Assembly (NCBI GenBank): GCA_024704765.1
Contig: JAKMXF010000001.1
Location: forward strand, 95,544 to 133,778
Direction: 5' to 3'
DNA from: Oopsacas minuta
Taxonomy: Eukaryota; Porifera; Hexactinellida; Lyssacinosida; Leucopsacidae
Length of the DNA stretch: 38,235 nt
A model generated the notes under the pieces. It was not told the DNA's origin. It saw only the letters and a list, made by a program, of their open reading frames with translations, and made no database searches. Below, piece by piece: positions 1-10,079 of the stretch (its first letter is position 1; each line of letters starts with the position of its first letter). The translations under genes and the position numbers were made by a program.

Positions 1-353
1 GTATCAAATATAATCATTTATTCTAGGGAAGTGTACTTAAAAAAATCGACTTACATTAAAATGACATTTGAGTAAAAACGAGACGTGATAGGGGAATTCT
101 GATGACAGATTGAGAATCAGCATACTCAAGTTAACTAAAAACAACCCATGGATAATAATCAGCAAATTTGACGCAGGGCAGTGTTATTTTAGACCTTATA
201 CAGTGGAACCTGCTTAATCCTACAATTTGCAAATCCCACAATATTTAATGGCCAATGAGTATGGATCGTATTATTCAGGTTAGTTACGGCTGTAGTAAGT
301 AAAGGTTACGTAATTTGAATATATAAGTGATTGTACATGGTATCTGACCAAAA
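1..353. other. Intergenic, no gene seen
   Basis: AT-rich sequence downstream of the minus-strand CFAP90 gene. The only structure seen is CAGTGGAACCTGCTTAATCC near 190-210, which resembles one end of a pogo/Tigger-type element. No partner end was found, so it is not called as an element. Confidence 0.4.
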
Positions 354-881
354 TCATAGTTTGTTGATTTCGTAACATCCAGATATCCCGTGCTGTATAT
401 ATATCCCTTGTGTGTGTTGATAGAAGTCTCTCTTCACATGCGCTACCCGGCTATTCTCTCGACTCATTGACTCCAGTTTAGCTCCTTTCCCGTAGACTGA
501 CGAGCTGAGAGAGGGAACCTTCTTACCAGATTCCTCCTTGTGTATAGATAGGCTCTTGGTGTTGTGCATACGGTCATCTCTGTGATGTTTGGGGTTATAC
601 CCTTCTGTGAACTTATGCACTGTATCATATAGGAGCTCGTCCTTATGCTCTCTAGCTGTGTTGAAGAAGTTAGGAGGATTAATCTCTTCTGTCTCACCCT
701 GTTTCTCATGAAGAGCTGCTAGACCTGAACTTGAATCCAACTCTGTGAATTTATTCATATGAGATTTAGCAATACTCACTTCCTTAGTTACATTCTGTTT
801 CCAGTTGTCCATCTTCTGCTGAGCTGTGTACGTCTTGAATCCGTAGTTAGCCATTTTCTGACCCTCTCCTGGATAGCTCAT
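354..881 (-). CDS. CFAP90: CFAP90-like cilia and flagella associated protein
   Basis: A single open frame of 175 aa. The C-terminal half carries the blocks I associate with CFAP90 (formerly C5orf49): HRDDRMHNTKSLSIH near residues 98-112, then SSVYGKG near 128, then RVAHVKRDFYQ near 145-155. CFAP90 is a small axonemal (microtubule inner) protein of motile cilia. The N-terminal half is polar and not recognisable. At 175 aa it is somewhat longer than I recall for vertebrate CFAP90. Two starts are possible: Met1 at 881 or Met10 at 854. An acceptor-like AATACGTAG lies seven bases before Met1. Identification rests on remembered motif order without alignment. Confidence 0.75.
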   Translation of the reverse strand: MSYPGEGQKMANYGFKTYTAQQKMDNWKQNVTKEVSIAKSHMNKFTELDSSSGLAALHEKQGETEEINPPNFFNTAREHKDELLYDTVHKFTEGYNPKHHRDDRMHNTKSLSIHKEESGKKVPSLSSSVYGKGAKLESMSRENSRVAHVKRDFYQHTQGIYIQHGISGCYEINKL

Positions 882-1246
882 TATTTAACTACGTATTAGA
901 AGATACAGTTTCCACAAAATCAAGTTATTCGTAAATAATTTATCATTTCTAATATGCCTGGGACCACCTACCACCTATCATATATTATGTATTTGTATTT
1001 GTATTTGTCTAGGTTAATTGTAACTTACGTGTATCATTACAAATTGTAAATTGCAAAGTATTAAAATGTTCACTCAGAATGGCTAGATCCCAGCTTGCAT
1101 GTCTCACACCAAATACATGAAAGTGTAATCTTGTATAAATATTAAATTATTGGATTCAACCAATTCTTAAGTCAAATCTCAAATCTCGAATCGAAGAAAC
1201 AAACAGACAAATCGAGGAGTAATAAAATAGTTTTCAACATAGAATG
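882..1246. other. Intergenic between two minus-strand genes
   Basis: This stretch holds the 5' flank of CFAP90 and the 3' flank of the membrane-protein gene. A short TATTTG tandem repeat lies around 988-1008. Nothing else is recognisable. Confidence 0.4.
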
Positions 1247-2437
1247 TTACTGCTGAGTAGTAGTGTCAATTTGGTGCTGAAACAGAAGAGGGTTAGTAAG
1301 ACTAGGGGTGAATCTAGTCCTTAGACCTTTCTCTGATCTAGACTTCAGACTAAGTAATATTGTTTTCGTCAGATAAACCAATGAAAATAAAACGAACTGA
1401 GTTACCAATGCAACTGTTCCTAATACTATGAATGATCTAGATACTATGCTGATGGAGAAGAAGAACTCTTTGTAATAAGCTATATCCTGTGACGTGTGGA
1501 TAATTGGTTGAAAGACTTGTATTCCGTAGAGATAGTGTAGTAGACAGGGAGAGTAGTATAGTATCGTAGATATATGGAAAGAAGTGTAGCTGAAAATCTC
1601 AGATAGAATCAAGCAAAGGTACCCAAATGAATAGCCTAACATGCCAATACCAAACTGATACGCACTGTATAGAGTTAATTTATATGATCTCTCATCTTGA
1701 GATGTGATTCTATGATCTAGAGCCATTGATTTTGAGATTTTATAGAATATCCTGGCTTGTCTCGCAAAAATAACAAAGTAAGCTATTTGTGTTACAGGCT
1801 CTATTATTCTATGTAGAATTACTGTCTGAGGGATTGATCCGAGAGTAATGAATAGAAACACTATTACACCAGTGATTTGAAGAAATCGATTCTTCCATTT
1901 CGCAGAGTTTCTAGAAGGGTAGAGATATCTCCATTCAAGGTACTTCATTAGACATATACTGAATGCCATACCAGATACCATTGCTGATTGAGCTAATGCA
2001 ATACAAACTAATCCAGCTGGTGTCTCTGTTATTAATCGTACTGGGAGGTTTTGATATAAATCAAGACTACAATTACTCGACTGGAATTGATTTGGAAACT
2101 CAACCTTTTGGTCTTCGTCCCATAGGAGCTCTGTTATCGTAAACCCGAGTACATATAAAAGTGATCCTGCGAGCTCAGAGAAGTTTATCAAAAGCAAGTA
2201 CCAATATTTCACATAGTCAGTCATATAGTTAAAGGCCTGTTCTTTTGAATAACCAGTAGAGTCATTAATTGAGTCTATTATTGCATTATTGTAAAATTTC
2301 AAACTCCCCTTGATGCGATTTATTATGACTATGTTCCAGCATATAAATGTAACGAATATGGGGAAAATCCACACCAAATCAAGATACAGGACAATCCTCA
2401 GGAAGCTTTTCTGTGTGCCAAATAGATTATCGAACAT
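1247..2437 (-). CDS. Multi-pass membrane protein, family not recognised
   Basis: A single open frame of 396 aa with about seven hydrophobic segments, near residues 13-38, 77-100, 138-164, 187-208, 214-228, 256-305 and 328-358. A basic tail follows (KSRSEKGLRTRF). A possible glycosylation and disulfide loop (SSNCS, residues 120-124) lies between segments two and three. The count and the cytoplasmic-like tail suit a seven-pass receptor-like protein, but I see no rhodopsin-type DRY or NPxxY motif and no transporter signature. No function is assigned. It is intronless, like most genes here. It could be a lineage-restricted receptor or channel family. Confidence 0.6.
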   Translation of the reverse strand: MFDNLFGTQKSFLRIVLYLDLVWIFPIFVTFICWNIVIINRIKGSLKFYNNAIIDSINDSTGYSKEQAFNYMTDYVKYWYLLLINFSELAGSLLYVLGFTITELLWDEDQKVEFPNQFQSSNCSLDLYQNLPVRLITETPAGLVCIALAQSAMVSGMAFSICLMKYLEWRYLYPSRNSAKWKNRFLQITGVIVFLFITLGSIPQTVILHRIIEPVTQIAYFVIFARQARIFYKISKSMALDHRITSQDERSYKLTLYSAYQFGIGMLGYSFGYLCLILSEIFSYTSFHISTILYYSPCLLHYLYGIQVFQPIIHTSQDIAYYKEFFFSISIVSRSFIVLGTVALVTQFVLFSLVYLTKTILLSLKSRSEKGLRTRFTPSLTNPLLFQHQIDTTTQQ

Positions 2438-2888
2438 TTCAAATACAATTAATTGAAGATTATATTTTGAATTAATTTATACTTTTCTCGATAATGCAAT
2501 TATATAAAAGCATAGCGGTGACATCAGAAATTCAATTAATTGACTCAGGTATAGATTACTGTATTTTATTGAATATGATAAATTTTTCCCGAATTTATCC
2601 GATCTGATAATAAACAATATTTTTGCTAATATTGAGTAAGAATATTACTAATTGAGATTAATTAATCATATAATATTGCAAGTATAGTAAGCAGCTACAA
2701 CTTACAGGTTGATCAATAAGTTTAGTAATTTTAGCTGAGGATACTTGTCATTCAAAATATTAATTAAGTAAAGTGATTGAGTAATAAAGTTAATAACTAT
2801 AGCGTATTTCTATGCAATCACAATATTAGTCATATAACTTTATAAGAAATAATTTTCACAACATTGTTGGGGTAAATTTAGGGTAATA

Positions 2889-3008
2889 GGATCTTTCGAT
2901 CAAAGATCGTATGATCCCGTTCTAGATCCTTTTTGAGGATCGGAAGAGGATCGTCGATCCATTTTTAAAAAGTAGGATCTTGATCGGGATCGGATCGATA
3001 ATTTTCTG
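2889..3008. repeat. GATC-rich repeat block
   Basis: About thirteen GATC tetranucleotides occur in roughly 130 bp, many in the form GGATC, AGATCC or CGATC, in both orientations. Several overlap short palindromes, for example CGATCAAAGATCG. This is far above chance in AT-rich DNA. It may be a palindromic non-autonomous element or a satellite fragment; the family is unknown. Confidence 0.55.
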
Positions 3009-3758
3009 ACAAGATCCAAATCCTTCCAAAATATCTACATACAAGTAATAGTGCTATATTCTGACTGACTAACTAGCACAAGTTGTTACTCTGGTTGAAA
3101 CAACTCTTTCCAGTTGCCACAAAGTGCAATCTTTCGTGACAGCGGGTCTTCGGACACCCAGGACACCTCTGATGGCATTGTTACTTACATCAGGCGTGTT
3201 CTTATATCCGGTATTCTTATAGCTGGTGAAAGCACGTCTTAGGGAGCCAAATAGACAAATTACTTATTTGCAAACAGATACATGCAAACGAACACTTCCA
3301 AATATTGTTAATTAGTTAATTCAAAGCTGTATATTGGAATTTTTCTCACTCTTCTTACTGTAGTCAGGAGATTTTTTCGGATTAGTGTCAGACTAGCTCT
3401 TGGGTGTTGCCCGTAATTCTAATGGGCAATTTGAGTTGTTGCAGTGGGACCTTTTTTGTAATTTTGTTTCGGTTCGTTTGCATGTAAACTGTTTGCAAAA
3501 AGTAATCTCGGTTTTATATCCTCGGAGACAACATATGAGGATAGTGAATATAGTCAAAATCTGAACAAACAAACAAGGAGATATACTCTGAGGTAGCAGA
3601 AAGCAGGTTATAACGAGTACAAGAAATGAATCTGCGTTTACAAGCAGGAAATCTATATAAATTGAGCCTTCTATATAGGTTACCTTCGAGTGAGGGATCT
3701 ATTACCTATATCACTGGATTGATCCCTATATACCGCTAGCGTTTGGGGATCCAAGCAC

Positions 3759-3808
3759 GGATGTCGTAATGGGTTTTTCGGCTTGCTAAAAAACCCCGTA
3801 CTACATCG
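3759..3808. repeat. Imperfect hairpin
   Basis: The left arm (GATGTCGTAATGGGTTTTT) and right arm (AAAAAACCCCGTACTACATC) pair with a few mismatches around a short loop. The motif GGGCTCGCTTCGCTC follows immediately. Such terminal hairpins are common at the ends of non-autonomous or rolling-circle elements. The element type is inferred, not shown. Confidence 0.45.
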
Positions 3809-4300
3809 GGCTCGCTTCGCTCACATCTTACCCTAAAATAATGTCATCTCTCCCATATATCATATAAGTAGAAACCGGGAATTTCTGTACGAAATTTGTT
3901 AAAAATATCCGGTTTATGCTGTATATACCTTTGTATTGATCTTCGAATCGAAGTTGCGTGAGCAGTAACGGTATGTACCTGTGAGCATGTACAATTGAAC
4001 TCGGATCATTGGCGCCAAGTTTTAGGGAAACAAATCAGAACTGGGGCCTTAAAATACACTAGCACAACGTCCAAGGCACAAATTCCAAATATGCATTTGG
4101 CACCAACGTATTGTGAATGTAATTTGTTTAATTCGAGGCACGAAGTGCTGAGCCCTATGCGAACACAGTGTTCGCAAGCCGCGCACCGCGAGCAGGCGAA
4201 TCGCGCTAGTTCATTAATAAATCGTATTCCCAAGTTATACAAGTATAGAGTATGTATAAGTTATAATAAATTTGTAACTAAACTAAACTCCAGTAAACAA

Positions 4301-5181
4301 ATGGCAACAAATGAATCAAAGAATGCACAATCTACTCGTAGGTCAGCTGAGGTCAAAGAATGGGAGCTGGACTACTCTCTCAAGGAGTAGCCTGTCATAG
4401 TATTTGGGAAGAAAGGGATGGCTAACAACGAATTATATGATGTCTGTGATATAGCTTTATATGAACCTAATCAGCTGATATGCTTAGCTGATGCTGCAAA
4501 TTGTATTCAAGTTGTTACATTTGAGGGGATCTTCGTCACTAATTTTGCACAGACATACTCAAGAAGCCCTGGGGTATAGCAGTAGCAGAAGATCACATCC
4601 TCGTTACGGACTTTGATCTCAATGCTTTGTTCCAGATCGGTGATTTCAAGCTAGCGAGGACTGGTACCAAAGGATCAGGAGCAGGAGAGCTAAACTATCT
4701 ATATAGTCTCGGTATAGACTATAACAAAGATGTGTATATAGCTGATAGTAGCAATAACAGAGTTTGTATTTCTCTGAAGAACTCAAATTCCCAATTGTTT
4801 GGGTACTCAACAGCTAGATTACCCTAGAGATGTAAATGTAACTCCAAACTGCATAGTAGTGCTAGACCACGGTATATATTGTGTCCACTTTTATTCGAGA
4901 AATAGACAGCTGATAAACTCGTGTGTTCATCAGAGGTGGTCTAGTACGGTATGGTAACCATACTTCTTCTGTTTGGATCCAGCATGAAAATATTCTCATT
5001 AGCGATATACTCATCAAGATATCAAGATGCTCTCTCCCTCAAGAGAACTGATCTATACCATTGGGAAGGAAGGATATGGAAGAGGGGAATTATTTGTCCA
5101 TTAGGTATTTGTATTTCTGAATTAGGAATTATTTTTGATTTTGCCAAGTTTATAAATTGGGAAAATCAAAATATTGTATAA
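4301..5181 (+). pseudogene. NHL-repeat beta-propeller pseudogene
   Basis: The likely start is ATG at 4301 (MATNESKNAQSTRR). The frame is cut by an in-frame TAG at 4388-4390, after which the same frame resumes as PVIVFGKKGMANNELYDV. Fragments in different frames then read in propeller order: ALYEPNQLICLADA, KPWGIAVAEDHILVTDF, SLGIDYNKDVYIADSSNNRV (a clear NHL blade), RDVNVTPNCIVVLDHG, then a terminal GICISELGIIFDFAK ending at 5181. At least one nonsense codon and several frameshifts show that the gene is dead. NHL propellers bind RNA or protein, often in TRIM proteins, but no RING or B-box was seen. The open frame upstream of 4301 (from 3995) is unrelated in composition and probably not coding. 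Confidence 0.75.
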
Positions 5182-6122
5182 TACCGATGTTAGTTTCAGT
5201 TTTTATTACAGCTCCTATGGGAGATGCCCTAATAGCATGGACGATGTGTGACGTCCGTCGTGCGAAATCTAGCAGTCCGATTAACTTAAAAATTGGTATG
5301 CATGTACATTTTCGGTCAGAGATATACACCTCGGGTATGAATGTTTTCTAATGATAATTTTTCACACCTCTCATTAAAATTCAAAAGCATGTAAGAGAGT
5401 AGGTTTCAACATGTTGACAGGGTGATTGAGTAAGTAGAGTTCGATTTTGAGATTTTCAAGTCTGAAAAGTTACAAGTTCTCTGATTAGGTCAATGGTCAT
5501 TCTACAGGATTTAAATATATACATATATGAGTAGCTCAATCACCCATTAGGACAAATCTATATTATTAAATCTCAATTGTTGTTTGTCCGTTGTCAAGGA
5601 AAGGATTTACGGTATGCAATTTTGATCTTGTCGCATAACTCTAAACGGGTAATTAAGCACGCTGAATCCGAATTTCGCATTTTCAAGTTTCTCAAATGTA
5701 AATATATTTTGTTTTTATGATTATAAGTAAACAAATTAGCAAAATCGCAAAGTTTACGTAGATATTTGCTGTCATCGCTACAAAGAGGGTTGATCTCACA
5801 AAATAATTCAATAACATATATGCCATATACGTATATTAGTGAATTACAGTGTTCTAAATATCAATTTTATAATACTCAAAAGGGCCGTCAATTTGGAGAA
5901 TAATGGATACCTCGAGGCGCAATGCGCCGAGCCAAAGGCTCGTATATATAAAGATGCCTTGGTAAGGCCTCGACGTACGACATTTTATAGGATGCATCGC
6001 ACGTAGTAATTGCTGCCTGGTTTCATCAACATATAACCAGGCTTATATATTGGCAATTTTAAACTACATAGTAGTCAGCTGACTCTAGAATATTATTCAT
6101 AATACATACTATTAAAATTTGT
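5182..6122. other. Intergenic, holds a Helitron-like repeat
   Basis: No coding frame of interest. The region includes the Helitron-like repeat at 5557-5946. A block near 5221-5290 (GACGTCCGTCGTGCGAAATC) loosely resembles a block near 12,150-12,215. Otherwise AT-rich. Confidence 0.4.
5557..5946 (+). mobile_element. Helitron-like non-autonomous element, copy A
   Basis: The left end TCTATATTATTAAATCTC follows an A, as expected for a Helitron inserted between A and T. The right part carries a block running from ACCTCGAGGCGCAATGCG to a perfect hairpin CGAGCCAAAGGCTCG, then TATA. The same left-end and hairpin blocks occur fused at 35,700-35,803, and the left end alone at 9416. No helicase or Rep frame lies inside. 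The rolling-circle assignment is an inference from the ends; a canonical CTRR 3' terminus is not evident. Confidence 0.45.
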
Positions 6123-6998
6123 TTATTTATCAATTGCACCAAGTTTCTTCATAATATCCTTTTGTTTCCTTTCAATATATTGCTCATAACTACAACCATG
6201 AATCTCAAAATATATTCTCTCTTCAGGTGTTAATAGTCGCTTAGTTTTCTTTGTCTTTTTCTTCTTACCAACAGTTGGTCTATTCGGTTTGTAATCAGGA
6301 GGGCGAGGAGCAGTCTTACAATTCCTAATCGGTAGCGTAGGCAGCTGTTTTACTAACCGAGGGGCCCTCGCATTAGGAGTATTATCTTTGGGGAGAGCAT
6401 CTCTAATTGATTCCAAAGATAAGAAGTCTTCATCTGTTGTGAATTCGTATTCTCTTTGTTTGAGTATTTTCTCAATTTCTTCTTTCCTTTTTCTCTCATT
6501 ATATTCTCTGAACACTTCTTCTGGGTCTTTCTTCTCTCTCATAAGTAACTTATACTGCATTATAGGAAATCCACTGTTAAGATCGTAGTGAGTAGTTTCT
6601 TCTTCTTTCAATTCTTTCCATGTTTTGTCTGGGAGGACATCTGAATAAATTACAATATCATCATCATTAGGAATACCTACACAGTAGACACGAGGGTCTA
6701 GCTCTTCCCTGTCGTACAGGAGTCGATAACAATAGCAGAGAGGATGGTGTTTATCCGGAAAGAGTGGGTCAGGGACAGGTTCACCGCTTTCGTCAATGTC
6801 GTAGGAGAACATACCCACTCGTATAAATCGAGGATTGTAACGCGCTCTATTAATTTGTGCGACCCATCCAGGATTAATTCTCTGCTCTATTCTTTCACCC
6901 TTATCATTTTCAGATACGATGATTTGACCATCGTATAGAGGTCTGGGCATTGTCCTAGTTCTCTCATTGAAAGCATCAGGATCAATCTTACCACTCAT
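6123..6998 (-). CDS. Hypothetical acidic/basic cytoplasmic protein, 291 aa
   Basis: A single open frame, soluble, with no signal peptide or membrane segment. The N-terminal 120 residues look folded (WVAQINRARYNPRFIRVGMF, then HHPLCYCYRLLYDREELDPRVY). Residues about 155-190 form a charged helical stretch (REKKDPEEVFREYNERKRK). A lysine-rich segment GKKKKTKKTKR near 242-253 could be a nuclear signal. The tail is LTPEERIYFEIHGCSYEQYIERKQKD. I do not recognise the family; a ciliary or RNA-associated role would be guesswork. An acceptor-like TATATAGCCAG lies four bases before the ATG, as at many genes here. Confidence 0.65.
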   Translation of the reverse strand: MSGKIDPDAFNERTRTMPRPLYDGQIIVSENDKGERIEQRINPGWVAQINRARYNPRFIRVGMFSYDIDESGEPVPDPLFPDKHHPLCYCYRLLYDREELDPRVYCVGIPNDDDIVIYSDVLPDKTWKELKEEETTHYDLNSGFPIMQYKLLMREKKDPEEVFREYNERKRKEEIEKILKQREYEFTTDEDFLSLESIRDALPKDNTPNARAPRLVKQLPTLPIRNCKTAPRPPDYKPNRPTVGKKKKTKKTKRLLTPEERIYFEIHGCSYEQYIERKQKDIMKKLGAIDK

Positions 6999-7080
6999 AT
7001 TACTGGCTATATATCACTCTACTAATTGTGAGATGATGTAATTTCAAAGAGGAATATGCCCAATTGTTCACTAATCAAGG

Positions 7081-7129
<49 letters not shown>
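7081..7129. repeat. (TAA)n microsatellite
   Basis: About sixteen uninterrupted TAA/AAT units in the gap between the 291-aa gene and the next plus-strand frame. Confidence 0.95.
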
Positions 7130-7130
<1 letters not shown>

Positions 7131-7281
7131 AGCAATGTTTAACAGATACAATATCAGGTATACAAATAGTATAATATATTCAATGAGGATATAATAACAT
7201 TGCTATATAATATTCCTCTCTTTGAGGGGGTTCCTGTCTCTAACCCTCTCATATCCCATCCTCTTCAAATCTATAGAATAG

Positions 7282-7683
7282 GAAATAGAAAGATTATTCG
7301 CCTATTTCCGTAAGTGGAGTAGTACTATCAGCTTTGAGGACGAGGACGGGTGTCTAGAAGGATATGAGGAGGCTGATATTGTGACACCTGAAATTGCTAT
7401 TCATCTTCTGGCATTAACTGAAAATGCTTTTGACGATTTCACCGATCTACAGGAAACAGTTATTGAATACTATGAACAAGGAATTGAACAGTGGGAGGAG
7501 TTAGAAAATATCGCAGAAGCTCATGCGAGTTTACAACAATCAGGCGATGAGTTGTGTAACTTATGTGATGGAGGATGTCAAGAGTTTATACAGAATAAAC
7601 TCGAGCAAATAGCTGACCAGATTGAAGAGATGAGAGTACAACCAATCGAGTTGGATAACAGGACCTCAGTCCTAGCTAGCTGA
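7282..7683 (+). CDS. Partial small helical protein, 5' end not resolved
   Basis: The frame is open from 7282, just after an in-frame TAG, to a stop at 7681, giving 133 codons. No ATG lies near the start of this frame, so an upstream exon is likely. A TAG that could act as a splice acceptor ends at 7281. The sequence is acidic and predicted helical (TENAFDDFTDLQETVIEYYEQ, then NKLEQIADQIEEMRVQ), with a cysteine pair region LCNLCDGGC near its last third. The internal CCGTAAGT near 7309 could instead be a donor. It resembles small coiled-coil subunits in style, but no family is recognised. Confidence 0.4.
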   Translation, partial: EIERLFAYFRKWSSTISFEDEDGCLEGYEEADIVTPEIAIHLLALTENAFDDFTDLQETVIEYYEQGIEQWEELENIAEAHASLQQSGDELCNLCDGGCQEFIQNKLEQIADQIEEMRVQPIELDNRTSVLAS

Positions 7684-7815
7684 TGACTATTAGTATTTCC
7701 CCTTTAGTTTTGTAGAGTTAACTTGCTAGTTTATTTATCATTAGAGTATTATTGCTATTATTATGTAATATTGTTACAACATCTATTCCCATAATTATGT
7801 TCTTTATATCTTATA

Positions 7816-9135
7816 ATGCTAGACTGCAAGAATTCAATGGAGACAGATGGAGTACAGCCTTATAATGTCAGTCAGTTTACCATATCTAATATTATTGGTG
7901 GAACAAGAAGCGTTAGGCATACTTCAAGACTCGAATTAGAGTATGGAAGACAAATTTCTGTGGGTAAAGGAGGTCATGCTGTGGTAGTGAGAGCTGTAAA
8001 TAAGCTGGATAATAGTGAGTATGCGATTAAAAAGATTAAATTGAGGGGGAATCCACACGAATTTCTGAGAGAAGTGCAGTTGTTTGCCAAGTTGAGTCAT
8101 GAAAATGTGATTAGATACTATTGTGTCTGGTTAGATTACGAAATTGATAAAAGAGAGGATGCTGGAAATGGTACTAGCGAAATCGAAAGCACTGCTGGTG
8201 AGACCGAATCTGCCTCTTCAGTATCTAAAAGGTCTAATCTGGGAGCAAAGCGTCAAAAATTTGATTTTAGCTCTGATCCTGATGTTCTTTATCTTCCCCA
8301 ACTATTGCCAGGTTTCAGAAAAGAAATTTCACTTGATCGTCGGCAACACGTACCAACCCGTCAACAACCTGAACCTCGTATTCAAGCAGAAGATTCAAAC
8401 CCCCAACCACTAATTCCTGCTCCTCCTCTCCAGCCTGTATTACACCCTATGATGTGTATACAGCTTGAACTCTGTGAAACAAATTTACAAGAATGGCTTA
8501 GAGAACGAAATGAAGTCTCGACAGAAATATGCAAACTAACCGACGAAGATATCTCAATTGTAGACAATTACGTCATCCAGTTTTATCAAGGTCTAAAGTA
8601 TCTACACTCACAGAATTGTGTACATAGAGATATCAAACCGACCAATATATTATTAACGGGTAATCGAGAATTATTAAAAATTTGTGATTTCGGAATTTCA
8701 AAGGAAATTGTCAATGTTAGTGAAAGTTTTGTGAGATCTTCTACGCTATCAAATAGTAGTTCTGTGCATACAACCAAGCTCGGCTCACGACTGTATACCT
8801 CTCCAGAACAGCTGATCTCTAATCACTACTCTTTTAAGACTGATATTTTCAGTTCCTCCCTAGTTTTCCTGGAGCTATTTTGCCCCTTCACAGCAGACAA
8901 TGAAAAGTTTAATATCCTCAGTAGTGTTAGAGAGAGCAAGATTCCAACAGAATTTCTAGAAACCTTCTCATTTCAGTCCTCGCTCATTTTAGCAATGGTG
9001 AATTTGGCTTGGCATGAACGCCCGGATGCCGCCATCGTACTCAGTAGATTATTAGAAAACAGTAAATATGCAGCTAAGGAAGTTTTCATACTGAAAAGAC
9101 GAATTGCTGAATTGGAAGCGCAACAACGATGTTGA
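7816..9135 (+). CDS. EIF2AK1: eIF2-alpha kinase, EIF2AK1 (HRI)-like
   Basis: A 439-aa protein kinase that should phosphorylate eIF2-alpha and dampen translation under stress. Visible landmarks are the glycine loop GKGGHAVV (50-57), the ATP lysine in YAIKKIK (K72), catalytic HRDIKPTN (270-277), DFG (291-293) and the SPEQL activation-segment end (329-333). An insert of about 95 residues (111-205) between beta4 and beta5 is the hallmark of the PEK family. The C-terminal EVFILKRRIAELEAQ matches the coiled coil that ends HRI, and no PERK lumenal domain or GCN2 HisRS region is present. Oddity: the DxxSxG motif of helix F reads DIFSSS, so the usual glycine is serine. Met8 (7837) is an alternative start. 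Confidence 0.8.
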   Translation: MLDCKNSMETDGVQPYNVSQFTISNIIGGTRSVRHTSRLELEYGRQISVGKGGHAVVVRAVNKLDNSEYAIKKIKLRGNPHEFLREVQLFAKLSHENVIRYYCVWLDYEIDKREDAGNGTSEIESTAGETESASSVSKRSNLGAKRQKFDFSSDPDVLYLPQLLPGFRKEISLDRRQHVPTRQQPEPRIQAEDSNPQPLIPAPPLQPVLHPMMCIQLELCETNLQEWLRERNEVSTEICKLTDEDISIVDNYVIQFYQGLKYLHSQNCVHRDIKPTNILLTGNRELLKICDFGISKEIVNVSESFVRSSTLSNSSSVHTTKLGSRLYTSPEQLISNHYSFKTDIFSSSLVFLELFCPFTADNEKFNILSSVRESKIPTEFLETFSFQSSLILAMVNLAWHERPDAAIVLSRLLENSKYAAKEVFILKRRIAELEAQQRC

Positions 9136-9624
9136 AGAATACAGTAAGAACTTAACAATTTTGTATTTTTATGTAACAAATTTTACCAACAGTGTTAACC
9201 CAATATATTTCATGTTTTTTTCTGGAATATTCAACTTCATTTATAATATTTATTATTAATTTTTTTTGAAGGTTTGTGCTAATTTAGGGATGGATAGTTC
9301 TGTACTAATTTCATTATTAACGATTCATCGTGCGTAGTATCAATTCGCCAGGGCTGTCTATCTGTAATTCCTGCGATTTCTAACAATGAAATAGAAATTC
9401 TCACTAGTAATCATATCTATATTATTAAATCTCAATTGTTGTTTGTTCGTTGCCAAGGAAAGGATTTACGTTATGCAATTTTGAAATTGAAAATTGCCGC
9501 ATAACTATGCATTTATTATGTTTATCAAAGGAGTAAATAGCTTTTGCACTAGCACAAGATAACTATCTAGTATGTGAGGCTAGTGTAGATGAGGAACTCT
9601 CTCTATCGTTTAAGTGGCTAATAG
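9136..9624. other. Intergenic, truncated Helitron-like copy, possible stray exon
   Basis: At 9416-9475 lies a copy of the Helitron-like left end (TCTATATTATTAAATCTC) without its hairpin end. At about 9556-9640 a short open stretch reads NYLVCEASVDEELSLSFKW. It is bounded by a CACAAG acceptor-like site and a CAG/GTGAAT donor-like site at 9640. It has the Cys-x(n)-Trp look of an immunoglobulin strand and could be an exon, but no flanking exons were found. Confidence 0.35.
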
Positions 9625-10079
9625 ATGGAATCCTTTGCAGGTGAATATAATGCCTTATCATGCTATATATATACTGAGAGTGATCATCCTCCCATTTATC
9701 CCTCCTCCTCTCCCACTCTCTCTCCTCCTCGTGTTAAACAACAAGCTCGTGCTCGTATCAATGAGGTGAGTAAAGAGATTGATACTCTTAAGCTGGAACG
9801 GGGGGCTGAGGCTAAAACTAGTGTTACTCAAGAGGTATTTCCCGTCTAATAACCTCTCACATATAACTAGATAGCTAAATACCTTATGAATGTTATTATA
9901 AATATTTTGTCATTTAGAAATTCGAGGAATCTCTGAATATGAGTCCTTCTTCTTCTCGAGCTAGTTCTCCTGACAGAATACAACAAGAAGTACATTATAC
10001 CAGGGTTGGCAGGTTTTGTCCATGTGGTAAAAACCATAGTGGTAAAAACCGTCCTGTCCAAAACCTCCTGACTGGATAA
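9625..10079 (+). CDS. Small two-exon protein with repeat-derived tail
   Basis: Proposed exons are 9625-9834 and 9918-10079, giving 150 codons in the joined frame from a 74-bp phase-0 intron (GAG/GTATTT to TTTAG/AAATTC) less the stop: about 123 aa. Exon 1 has a proline/serine-rich stretch (PSSSPTLSPPR) followed by a helical RINEVSKEIDTLKLERG. Exon 2 continues with NMSPSSSRASSPDRIQQEV, then enters the repeat at 10,001-10,094, which supplies the last residues and the stop TAA at 10,077. The family is not recognised. The ATG at 9625 may not be the true start, because a possible exon lies just upstream in another frame. Either a real gene trimmed by a repeat, or a fragment. Confidence 0.35.

Larger units (their letters stand above)
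2438..3994. other. Long intergenic stretch with repeat sequence
   Basis: About 1.55 kb with no convincing coding frame. It contains the GATC-rich block at 2889-3008 and an imperfect hairpin at 3759-3808, both listed separately. Around 3808-3835 (minus strand) is a motif ending GATGTGAGCGAAGCGAG that recurs in related form at about 16,710 and 17,157. The rest is AT-rich sequence, probably old mobile-element debris. Confidence 0.4.

Noticed and set aside
3995-4300. Coding extension upstream of the NHL pseudogene
   Set aside because: Although open in frame, its composition and codons look unlike the NHL gene and it has an equally open antisense frame; the ATG at 4301 begins the recognisable protein.
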